Origin: Liolophura sinensis
Taxonomy: Eukaryota; Mollusca; Polyplacophora; Chitonida; Chitonidae
DNA: 64,000 nt
Assembly (NCBI RefSeq): GCF_032854445.1
Contig: NC_088300.1
Span: 61,912,984-61,976,983, forward strand
Direction: 5' to 3'
In this document: positions 12,601 to 21,900 of the stretch, piece by piece
Layout of the letters: each line of letters starts with the position of its first letter
Numbering within the stretch: position 1 is the first letter of the stretch
Program-made: the position numbers and the translations under genes
The notes under the pieces: generated by a model
What the model saw: only the letters and a program-made list of their open reading frames with translations
The model's database searches: none
Told to the model about the DNA's origin: nothing

Positions 12601-13094
12601 CTTTCATCCACCCAAATTCTCAGCCGTTTTTTTCCCTTGCTGGAGGTGGATGTCCCGCGGCCCCTTCCCTCAGTGGCCATTTCTCCATCAGCCGACATGC
12701 CAGCGTCAGGCCGCACAACACTGGGTTTCAGTCCCGGTACTTCCACTCCTGTAGTCTCTGGGGTGAGCAGCGGTAGAGGCGAAACAACTGGGCCTTCGGT
12801 TTTTTGGTTCTGAGCTAATTCCGCGTTGTACCTGGCGATCACATCAGGCCACTCTTTACTCCAGGGGAAAATAGACGGACAGCCGTTGTTTGCGTTCCTT
12901 CCGTCAATAAAATGCAGACTGCAGATGCGCGTTAAGTGTGATGTCGCCTCCCTCGTCAGACTTTCGTTACGTATCAACCGTAACCACTGCTCTCGTCTCT
13001 CGTCACCCTCCTCGGGCAAGCGGTAAAACTGGAGATTTGGGGTCCGTCTTGTACTAGATACACACAACGCCACGCAGCAGTTCGTATAGGGCAT
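2715..13094 (-). CDS. THAP-BTB/POZ-C2H2 zinc finger protein (five exons, about 912 aa)
   Basis: Predicted nuclear DNA-binding regulator. Exons are 13094-12585, 8050-7931, 7202-7011, 6478-5547 and 3699-2715, all joined by GT-AG introns (phases 0, 0, 0, 2) with no internal stop. Domains in order: a THAP C2CH finger at residues 1-82 (C6 or C7, C11, W37, C58, H61, FP at 76-77); a linker with a basic KGKKRLR stretch near 158; a BTB/POZ domain at about 235-360, whose core CDATICVGYTIRIK continues across an intron into AHKLVLASM; a Pro/Ser-rich linker; then five C2H2 fingers at about 648-833 with PPKKRLRR between fingers 4 and 5, and an acidic Ser-rich tail. BTB domains usually dimerise and recruit co-repressors; THAP and C2H2 fingers bind DNA. 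That role is inferred from the families. The THAP and BTB-ZF parts could be separate transcripts, but phase and the absence of stops favour one gene. Confidence 0.78.
3740..5230. repeat. Minisatellite in the last intron of the THAP-BTB-ZF gene
   Basis: Purine-rich units such as AACACAAGCAGGACCAGAAC are repeated across about 1.5 kb. Units are about 35-40 bp. In the first part they are grouped in a 106-bp higher-order unit (CTGCTGTCAGACATG at 3806, 3912, 4018). Further on, a block containing AGAACAAGGTTGCC recurs about 290 bp apart (about 4505 and 4797). The array fills most of the 3700-5546 intron and reaches nearly to the acceptor of the finger exon. Hydrophobic reading frames on the minus strand are translations of the repeat. 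Confidence 0.9.
5231..5546. other. Remainder of the last intron
   Basis: AT-rich intron sequence. A short SINE 3' tail (AAAACACCAATCAAATAAAT) sits at about 5466-5490. Nothing else was seen. Confidence 0.5.
5547..6478 (-). CDS. Exon 4 of the THAP-BTB-ZF gene: rest of BTB and linker
   Basis: It is 932 nt, acceptor TTGACAG and donor AACAA|GTAAAG, phase 2 at the 3' end. It begins AHKLVLASMSSVI, the classic continuation of a BTB core, and runs to GYCQTFLLG. A Pro/Gln/Ser-rich linker follows, ending in an acidic stretch (KMEPEDSATESGEE) and KHLTSEQQLAN. Reading through the donor meets a stop at once, which supports splicing here. Confidence 0.88.
6479..7010. other. Intron 3 of the THAP-BTB-ZF gene
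   Basis: This 532-nt intron splits the BTB domain. No further exon or clear repeat was seen, apart from TACATGTA-type palindromes. Confidence 0.6.
7011..7202 (-). CDS. Exon 3 of the THAP-BTB-ZF gene: start of the BTB domain
   Basis: It is 64 codons, phase 0, acceptor TCTGTAG and donor AAG|GTAGGA. It holds the N-terminal BTB helix and strand (LNKLADLWRLGKMCDATICV). An in-frame ATG at 7169-7167 lies in the strong context ACCATGG and could start a BTB-ZF form lacking the THAP domain. Confidence 0.85.
7203..7930. other. Intron 2 of the THAP-BTB-ZF gene
   Basis: AT-rich intron. A stretch at about 7500-7535 (TTTATTTATTTGATTGGTG) resembles the reverse-strand 3' tail of the SINE found elsewhere in the window. 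No coding signal was seen. Confidence 0.5.
7931..8050 (-). CDS. Exon 2 of the THAP-BTB-ZF gene: linker
   Basis: It is 40 codons, phase 0 on both sides, with acceptor TTGTAG and donor GCT|GTAAGT. It begins PHGDRSYDEGEP and has no recognised domain. The exact phase match with the exons on both sides is the main reason to join the THAP exon to the BTB exons. Confidence 0.7.
8600..11597 (+). mobile_element. Decayed non-LTR retrotransposon (LINE) with endonuclease and reverse transcriptase relics
   Basis: It lies in intron 1 of the THAP-BTB-ZF gene, antisense to it. Relics in order: an endonuclease-like start near 8799 (MNYRSLPKHFAE); GGGVALYIHNQVDA near 9118; an LLGNFSIYL-like block near 9350; LSDITDHFPIFHI near 9505; the RT start PGIDGIKMSVLK near 10207; GVPQGSIIGPILLLIYIND near 10480; and the catalytic FADDT near 10576. 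It ends near 11597 in a TGAATAAAATGAAAT-type tail. Frames are broken by stops and shifts, so it is dead. It looks like the CR1/Jockey group; the clade is uncertain and the 5' limit is a guess. Confidence 0.8.
9787..10080 (+). repeat. 86-bp tandem repeat inside the LINE, about 3.4 copies
   Basis: AGCGTATGGACTTTTAAAGT starts at 9787, 9873 (one base different), 9959 and 10045, giving an exact 86-bp period. The copies are nearly identical, in contrast to the heavily decayed LINE around them. Confidence 0.92.
11598..12584. other. 5' part of intron 1 of the THAP-BTB-ZF gene
   Basis: AT-rich non-coding sequence with a short (TA)n at about 11617-11630 and a (CAA)n run at about 12467-12485. No exon was recognised. 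Confidence 0.5.
12585..13094 (-). CDS. Exon 1 of the THAP-BTB-ZF gene: THAP domain
   Basis: It runs from ATG at 13094 to a donor GAG|GTGATT, 170 codons, phase 0. It shows the THAP signature: Cys pair C6/C7-C11, FYRLP, the invariant Trp (W37), CSLHF (C58 and H61) and the terminal SIFPW motif. G at -3 of the ATG is acceptable context. Read past the donor, the frame would add 22 residues before a stop, so a short THAP-only product cannot be excluded. Confidence 0.85.
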
Positions 13095-13114
13095 GACTTC
13101 GCGACGAACAAGCG

Positions 13115-13414
13115 TGACGTGCTCGTCAGATTAAAATTAACGATCTTTTACAATTGAAATAGATGTCAGCTTGGCTACGATGACGTATTAATAGCTGTGA
13201 GCCTGGGCACGGAGTGCCAAGGTCTGATGAATCATCGCCACAATTATGTCTGACAAAACCGTGAACTCCACATAAAGCAGACTAGCTCCAGTAGTTAGCA
13301 GAAAACCCGTGGATATTATGCAGAATAATGCAACCTTGGCGGCAGCCTTGCTGCACGGAAGCCTGCGACACGAGCATGACGTCATGTCTCGTTATGGCAT
13401 AGTGCTGATGACGC
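13115..13414. promoter_or_regulatory. Cluster of CRE/ATF-like sites upstream of the THAP-BTB-ZF start
   Basis: A perfect palindromic TGACGTCA sits at 13377-13384, with half-site variants TGACGT at 13115, TGACGTA at 13181 and TGACGC at 13409. All fall within 320 bp upstream of the ATG at 13094. The region is also less AT-rich than its surroundings. Promoter function is inference; no TATA box or transcription start was identified. Confidence 0.4.
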
Positions 13415-14650
13415 ATGTGTCGCTGTCATGGAGATGTACGTGTTCTATTTTAGGTCAAGGGACACAAATCGATGTACAAGCAGAAAGCTTAGCTGTAGAC
13501 CTGGCTGGGCTTTGCCAAGCTGGTTTGTACAATACCATTGCCTGGTCATTGAATTGTGCAACACATAAACACATCACAGCGAGTAAAGTCTCGTCATAGC
13601 ATTTAGACGATTTGTGTGTATGTATGTGTGTGTTTAAATATAGACACAGGCCATACATGAAGTACAGTACATGTATATAGAGCTGTAGCAATATATCCAC
13701 GTAGGCCCCAAATGTATATTTACAGATAACATTATACATATATAACGATGCAAGCCTTACCCATACAGTATGGGGGCATGGTCAGAAAATTAACACCATA
13801 TTATTATTTATGACATATTCACAGCTATTCAGTAGTAGGCGACGGAGCGTAAACAAATTCAGAGAAATTATACAAATGGCCTACCTCAGCCCAGTATAGG
13901 CCAGGGTATAAGAGCCACCTACGCCCCGGAAACTCTTGGCTTTCAGACAGCCCGAGCCGCGTTTTAGGAGATGTTTGGTAACTAAATGGTAGCCTAGCAT
14001 CGTGGAAAGGCGCGATAAATAATCGTCAACCACAATTTACGCTCAGTGATAATAATTGAAGAGGAATTCCCTGTACAACGTTCAATACAATTCACAACAG
14101 AACCTTAAGCTATATAACATGTATTGAACATGTACGTTTTCGACGAATTTGTGAAATGAAAAAAGTCATTTAACAAACTTATCCTGCGGGTGAAGTGTAG
14201 GGAAGCTGCGGAACAGACCCTACAAAGGCAGCGACATTCAGACAAATCAAAACTTGTAAACTTTTAGATTCAGCCCTCTGCTTTTTCTGTAACTCTTTGG
14301 AGATCTTCAACCATGCCCACGTGTTGTGTACATAGTATTTTCTGAATATATGCAAGATTTCCTGGTTGAATATTAAATAACAATGCGACAGAGATATTTC
14401 AATTTCTCTCTTTGTTTCGAGAAATTCACAGTCAATTCTTCTTTGATGAAACTGACACAAATCAGTCGGATATATAAATGTACACAAAATGACAGTGAAA
14501 TATATACACACAATATACATAGGCCTTTACATGTATACAGGTTAAGCTGAATTTCAGGTACAGTAAGATTCGCTCCGTGTATACACATATGCATTCTTGA
14601 AAGTGTGCATGCATGGCAAAGGTTATGTAAACGCTTCTTCATGCCATATA
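13415..14650. other. Intergenic sequence between divergent genes
   Basis: No coding exon, RNA gene or clear repeat was recognised; only short open frames without motifs. Confidence 0.5.
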
Positions 14651-14911
14651 TGGGGGCCTCCGTGGCTCAGCCAGTTAGCGCGCTAGCGCAGCGTAATGAC
14701 CCAGGAGTCTCTCACCAATGCGGTCGCTGTGAGTTCAAGTCCATCTCATGCATTCCTCTCCGGCCGTACGTGGGAAGTTCTGCCAACAACCTGCGGATGG
14801 TCGTGGGTTTTCCCCGGGCTCTGCACGGTTTCCACCCACCATAATGCCGGCCGCCGTCGTATAAGTGAAACATTCTTGAGTACGGCGTAAAACACCAATC
14901 AAATAAATACA
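14651..14911 (+). mobile_element. tRNA-derived SINE (type A), near full length
   Basis: The head GGGGGCCTCCGTGGCTCAGC has an A-box-like GTGGCTCAGCCAGTTAGCGC, and a B-box-like GAGTTCAAGTCC follows at about 14731. The body contains CATAATGCCGGCCGCCGTCG and the 3' end is GTACGGCGTAAAACACC plus a CAAATAAATA tail. It is one of the best-preserved copies of a family present many times in this window. Confidence 0.88.
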
Positions 14912-15084
14912 TAAATAACTTCATGCCATATACCGTCAGCCAATTACAGTCGACGCTTCTTGTATATCATAACATTCCTTCAACGTATGAATTTGCATGT
15001 TGTGCCAAATAAAATTGCACAAACAAAGCTGTACCCTTGGTGTCGCATATGTATACTTAATTCCATGCATGGTCAATGAATATC

Positions 15085-15125
15085 GGTTTCCCCCGGCCTC
15101 TGCCCGGTTTCCTCCCACCATAATG
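15085..15125 (+). mobile_element. SINE type A fragment
   Basis: Only the CCCGGTTTCCTCCCACCATA block of the SINE body is present. Confidence 0.5.
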
Positions 15126-15154
15126 CTTAAATGAACGAATGAATGCTTTGGGTT

Positions 15155-15440
15155 GAACTTCGTACATAACAATTTTTCAGCCATATGACGACGAGGAGTA
15201 ATTAGGTCCCTGTACCGCCGCCAAAGAAGTGCATGTCATGACGAGGACACCAGACATGACACCCCATCCGGTCACATTATACTGACACCGGGCCAACCAG
15301 TCCTGTTTCCATGCTCTAACGCCAAGTTCTTAGCGCAAAGCGAAGCAGTAGCAACTACCGTTTTTAAATTCTTTGGTATGATCCGGTCCGGGTTTGATCC
15401 GGGGGTCTCCTGACTTCGAGGTGGATACTATATTAATACT
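15155..15440 (-). mobile_element. SINE type B relic
   Basis: It aligns by eye with 56545-56905: AACTTCGTACA, TTTTTCAGcCATATGA, GACACCAGACATGACACC, GATCACATTAT-like and CCAGCCCTGTTTCC-like blocks in the same order. On the reverse strand it resembles the body of the tRNA-like SINE at 27368-27605 (GTGTCAGTATAATG...GGGTGGGGTGTCATG). Confidence 0.55.
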
Positions 15441-16229
15441 ATGATGTACTGAGTTACGTAGGCATACGGTTTGCTTGACAGAAAGTTAACCATCAGTTCT
15501 TGCCGGATGCAATTTAACAGGCAGACGGTTTCTTTGACACGCAGCTTCTCCAGACACCAGGCGGATAGTTTCTTATATTTGTCCGACAGGCAATTTCTCT
15601 GGCAAACAACTCATTTTCTTATTAAATATTGAGAGGGACATAATTTCAGAAATAGTCTTGACTTTTTCATGACGCACAGCTTTAAACAATCCTTATATAG
15701 CAAGTCTGTGAAAGAGAATTATATTCACCTTCGCTAGATTTAAAGGAAACCACAGACTCTCCAGACTGTACTTCTTATCACAATCTATATTTTGCAAATA
15801 TAGATTCTTCTCTTCTCTGTTTCTTCTCTCGCAGACTTTACGAGAAGAGGGATAATTTTAAGTAAGACTTTCTAAATTACCCTGACTTGGACAGCAAAAT
15901 AAAAGGGCCCTGCATATATGGGGTATACGCATCTCGCCTTGTAGTATTTGTTAGACCCTGAGTGTTAATTGTCACCCTGTGATAATTTCAATCAATGTGG
16001 CTAGTTATTACTGCTAAAACTGGCGTGTTGAGGTTATTCCATCAAACGTATTGACTATAAGTTTTTTAAGTTTTACAATGAGTATAATTCTCTTGTATGC
16101 AAATATGGGCGTGCATTATATATATATATATATATATTAAATTAAATCGCCACATTGGATATAAGAACAGTTGTAATCAAAGCGAAGCTGAGATACATAT
16201 TTTATCGACAACTTACATTGGCCTAATAT
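15441..16229. other. Intergenic sequence
   Basis: AT-rich, with a short (TA)n at about 16119-16135. No gene was recognised. Confidence 0.5.
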
Positions 16230-16490
16230 CATGGTACAAGATTAGAATACTGATTTCACTCATTCGCCGAGAACGTACCTTGCGCCTTTCCAACATCACT
16301 GAAAACTGTTGACTTCCTCCCTTTTGTTTTTCGTACTCTATAAACTTTCTTAGTTCTTTGTTGGTTTCTTTTAAACGTCGTTTTTGGAATTGACCTTGCG
16401 ATTATTGAGCTGGAACGTCCATCTTGGTTGACGGTTGGTATACGAGTGTTTGTTTCGATGCATAGATTCAATGATTGCTTGCAGGCTTTT
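16230..16490. repeat. Dispersed repeat, copy 2 (unclassified)
   Basis: Second copy of the repeat at 310-590, same orientation. The reverse strand has an open frame of about 70 codons, but the frame is not kept in the first copy. Confidence 0.6.
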
Positions 16491-18874
16491 TTCTCTGGAC
16501 AGTCTTGTTTTTTTTTCTGGCTGATATTATATACTTGTACCCATATAGTTTCCCTGATGCATGGCCTTTTCTTTGTTGACAGCTATTAACAAACAGAAAA
16601 TATTTTTGTTTTTCATTTATAAATTAAATGTTATATTTCTGACAAAAAATTCCGACTAGGTGATAACATTCACAACCCATATGGAATTTTTTTCACTATA
16701 TAGACCAGCCAGTAATAAAGCAGATCTTTATTTCAGTAGATGTATCATATTTACAAATCACATTCTTCTTTGATAACATACCTTTACAAACCTTCATAAA
16801 CATGAATAAAAACAATCCTCTTTCAGTTTGTACAGCAAGAATTGTTATGTTGATGACATAGGCCTACATGTAGGTCTGTATAAGGCTCTGAAATTGAAGA
16901 TTTCAGAAAAGACCCCAAGTTCAAGCCTTTGGTTAAACTGGGGCCCGTCAAATTAAAAAGAAAAAAAAACCCAAAAACCCCCTAGCAAATGAAGTCCTTG
17001 TCAACTAGGCCTATATTTAGTAGACTATAGTCCTAGTTATAGATTATAAAACTTTTACAGGTCCCTATATGCAATGTAGGCCTATATGGATTCACAAGTT
17101 CTTCTATATTTAGTTTGATTTCATTTTAATATTTCTTGTACCCGCACATATATGGATGAAAATTACATTTTCTTCGTTTAGAAAATCTTTAACCTTGGTC
17201 GGCATAGGCGTGTTCGGTGTATACGTGCGAGCTCCGGTGGATGAACATGGGCATGTATAGGCCTGTAAGAAGCACAATTTGTTGAAATACTTGTTTCAGA
17301 GCCACTTCCCTTTCGGATATCTTGGCCTGTCAAATCAGCACCTTATTAATGGAAGTACACTTTTTATTGATACATGCTATTAATTTCGCGCTTTCCAATC
17401 CCTAGTGTCTATATGTGAAATAAAACATGGCAAGTTGTGCTTTGCCTGCCTTTATCGAACTCTCAAATCATCTGAAACTAGATGATTGGTTGAAATACAT
17501 TTTTGTAGCCAATCAAATGTCGTTGTGTATTGTTGACATGAGATGATCAAGAAACACGATGCCGTGCCAGACGTGGGTAGTTTTATATGGTAATTTATTA
17601 TTATCAGATAACAAACTGACTTGTAATTAACCTTATAATCTTACAATATCAATCTCTTTGCATAATTGACATGGGGTTGGTGCAACCGAAAACATCTTGT
17701 TAAACATGTGTGACGGACTCATTCGTGTGTCGAAAACTGGCCCCTATGTCAGTGCATACATGTCCTCAAAGTTAATCCTCTGTTAGACGCAAAACGACAA
17801 ATATTTTTCTTTGTCATTTATCTTTACAGCGCCCTTTTTGGGGAGTAACGACAGACATACTTGCCAACATTTCTCTAGGAAAAATAATTAGGGAACTAGT
17901 TTTCCAGTTATGACTAGCATTGCTAAAAATGGGACAGTTTTTGTTGCAGACAACTTGAAAATTAATAATGCTTGTGTTTTGTTACCACCATATTTATGAT
18001 GAAAAAGAAATAAATATAGGACTACTGAAATATTGCAACTGCTTACTTTTAGTTACATTAGTTACTTCAGTTATTTTGAATAACAATGCAGCAAAATTGG
18101 AATAAATTAGATGAACAAACAATAGTGCATGTGTCAATGCTGCAAAATGGTATGACTTAGTATAACAGACTTTGATTAAAATCTTTAAAAAATAAATAAT
18201 TAAAAACAAATGTAATAGAATTGACTTAAGTATTATCCTTGTGGTTTCATCAGTTTATAATCTGGGAAACTTTTTTTCTTGATTTGTAGGTCACTTTGTA
18301 GTACAAAGATGTGGTGAGTTGAATCTGTTGATCCCGGGAGATTTGTCGGTAATGGTTTTGTCTACTCTTTGATGAGAGTTTTTTCTCATCGTAGACCACA
18401 TATAAGCTCTGGATTAATGAGGTCAGATGTTTCAGTCCAGCTCTAGTTGTTTTTGCCATGAGTTTATAATAGGTGTGGCAATGGTTACAAAGCTGGTGAG
18501 GTGTATATGTCATACAGTTTTCCTGCACTCATAATATCAGTGCTGTTCATCATATAAATGGAATATTCTTAGGCAAGACATTAAAAGACTTCAGTGAGAT
18601 TCAATGAAAGACTTATTTGTGGATTGATATTATACATGTACATGTATAGCGAAGGTTTAAAGTATAACAAACATGATCTCCTTTGATATGAACAGAAAAT
18701 TGGGGTCATATTAGTTTTCGATTTTGATTATTTTGATGGGCCGTTTTGATTTAATTCTAGTGCTTGTTAGTAGTCAATTTTGATATTGATTGCTGGTCAA
18801 TGGTGGCAGCATGTGAGATGTTCAGGTAGTATTTATCTTGACCTTGTGATGTTTCCTAGGACTGACTGTCTGAC
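16491..18874. other. Upstream region of the NEK gene
   Basis: AT-rich non-coding sequence. The kinase promoter and any 5' UTR exon should lie here or just upstream of 18875, but none could be placed with confidence. Confidence 0.4.
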
Positions 18875-18957
18875 ATGGAGAACTATGAGACTGTGTGTAA
18901 ACTGGGGACGGGGGCCTGTGGGTCTGTCTCCTTGGTCAGGAACAAGACTACTAAACT
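18875..18957 (+). CDS. NEK exon 1: start and glycine-rich loop
   Basis: 27 codons plus 2 nt, donor ACTAAACT|GTAAGT. It encodes [20 protein letters not shown] and the next residues. Confidence 0.9.
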
Positions 18958-21900
18958 GTAAGTCAGAGGAAGTCAGAGAAGTTTTTGGGCCATTAGTTAC
19001 TTATGTAAACTCAGATATTTAAAGACATTTCAGGTCACATAAAACCCTTGATAAGTTTTTGCGACATTTAAAAGAAAGTTCCATAATTTGTTTGATTTCC
19101 TGATCACACATTGCTTCCATATTTCTAATCAGAGTTGCAAGCTTTGCTAATTGTTTTATCAGATACGCTCTATTGTACAGCAACGTTAATCGCCATGGGC
19201 CAGATCAGACAAAAAGGTGATGTAAGAAATTTTGTCGGTGGAGGTCGACAAGTTTCTGCAGTTGGAGGGAAATAATGCTGCTGGCTGATTGTCTCTGATC
19301 TGGCAGGCTTTATATCTGCCTGTATTTCACCTGAAAATAAGCCATTTCAAGGAACCCATTTTGCTTGATTGTGAATGATCCATCCACCTCATAGGGCCAG
19401 ATAAAAGTTTTCTGTGAACGGTTAATTTCTTATCAGAAAAACGTCTGATGTTGGTAACAAGAGTACCATTTTTACATGCCAAACTTTATGTGAAATACAC
19501 TAAAGCAGTGCAAATTTCCAGAGAAAGTGCGAGTCATACTGGAATTGTTGTTTGTGCTTAGAGAAGTAGCAATTTTCGCATGTCAACATCATGAAATAAA
19601 TCCGCCTCTACCATGAAATAAAGCAGTGGTTTCCAAATACATAAGATACTGGATAGTATACATCTGAAAGTTAGTTTTATCCAGTGACAGAGGTATTATA
19701 TTCTATAGGACTGGCAGATTAGTAACTGAACAAATTTGCCATGAAGTGGTTCAAATTTTACTGGACCACCAGAAAAATCAAACCCTGTATATTGATGTTA
19801 AAGTTGTTCAGCTTTTAGTCTTAATAATGAAATCTCTCTGGCAAATCTTAATCTTTATGAAATGATAGTACATGTTATTATAAATGTCTGGTACTGAATT
19901 TGGCTGGTTACTGTGGTATTATCTACCTAGCTTATTTGAATGTACAGGACTAGGCATACTGGATTTTAGGGTTGAACTAAGCACCTATTGACCTACTTCT
20001 GTCTGTTGTAGTTTGTGTGCACTGAAGATGATCCAGTTGGATAAGTCCAAGCGAACCAGGACCAAAGAAGCTGTTCTCAAGGAAGCAAAGTATAAAACGA
20101 TTTCCTTTTGTATTCATAATCCTCACTTTTCATGACGACTTTTCATCTGTATTTGTTTGATCAGTGATAACAAGAATGGAGACACTTATTTTGTAAAGTA
20201 CATGAAGTAATGCTAGGTCATTTAAAATTTATTATTTATGTGTGTGAAATGAATGTTACTGTATGAATATTGTATTACATGGATGGAAAGACAATGTCTG
20301 TAGCACTCGTGCAGTATTTCGATAATAACCTTGTTTTTGACAGGATTCTTGCTAAACTAAAACACCCCCACATTGTTTCCTACCATGAGTCATTCTTTGA
20401 TGCTGATGAAACATATCTTTACATTGTGCAGGTATGTTTGTTTTATTTTTCTATCATTATTTTGAATCTACTCATTGTTAATGCATAAATGTGGGAAAGT
20501 GATCATTTTTTAATGATAATTTGATGTTGAAATAACACATTAGTGCTTCGTCAAAAATTGAGGTACCGGTACATATTATCAGATTCATTTTATTTTTCAG
20601 TTTGAAAATGAAACTGGATGTGAATTTAGGACAGCTACAAGAGTGTTTTTGTCAACTAGATCATGCGTTGAAACGTAAATGTAGACAGTACCATTTGGCA
20701 GTCTGAGAGTGAAGTGCAACCAATGTGTAAATGTGGGAATAACGGCCACATAAATGGATTGAATGTATGTTAGGTCATGTTTTCTAAATCCCAATATTTA
20801 AGTCATGTGTTTATATTTGGCCCGGCTTTGATTGTTTCTTTGTTTATTTATTTATTTGATTGGTGTTTTACGCCGTAATCAAGAGTATTTCACTAATACG
20901 ATGACGACCAGCATTATGGTGGGAGGAAACTGGGCAGATAACAGGTTGCTAACAGACTTTCCAACGTACTGCCAAAGAGGAAGACAGCATGAGCTGAGCT
21001 GAACTTGAACTCACAGCGACCACATTGATGGGTCATTGCATCGCATTGGCCTGCTAACCCTTTCAGCCAAGGAGACCCCTTGATTGTCTTTGAATTTAGA
21101 AAAGAATACACAGCAGTTTTTGTGGCCTATATGTATGTCACACCACTTTCATACAGGCCTTGACAAAAGGTTTGCAAATTTTGAGTACAATCTTTGTGTT
21201 TTAATAAGGACTACTGTGATGGAGGCACTTTGGAAGATAAAATGACAGAGGCTATCAAGGTATGTTTCTAACTATTATCATATCTCGTTTATTATTACAA
21301 ATATTTAAAGAGCTACTTTGGTGTCAAAACATCTTTGTCTTAAAAGGAAGGTGAATTGATAAAAGACTGGGATAGTCTGAAGTGCTTTCCTAAATTGTGA
21401 AAATATTGCAGTGAATTAAAACCGATATTGTTGTCAGAGTATACATAAACAAAAGATTTCTGTCCCTTTCACTTTGCCTGGTGTGACGTCACCCATGAAC
21501 ACATGGCGTCATCAATCGCTGACGTATAATCCACAAATGACACTGTCCTTTCAAATGTCCTTGAGGTCATCTCAGCATGAATGCCTTACTCAATGTCACA
21601 TCTGCTAGATTCAACGTCATACAGGGAATATTATCACGTCACGTCAGGAAAATTTTACGGACACAGCTGAAGATTTTGTTTTTCAAGGAATCTTCAGTTA
21701 GGTATATGGGTTAAATAGTGTTATTCATCAAAATCATATTGAAACATAGTGTTAGCCTTACTCCGTAAGATTTCTTTCATATCTCTGTAATATTTCTACG
21801 CACTTTGTATTCTGACCAGAGTGGCACTTTAAGTGATGTGAAAAAGGTTTCAGTATTTCCTGTCTATTGATACTTGTACAAGTAGGATGTTAAGGCCAAC

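Noticed and set aside
14651-14740. tRNA gene (A-box and B-box present)
   Set aside because: The sequence continues into a SINE body and A-rich tail repeated many times in the window, and no intact cloverleaf is evident.
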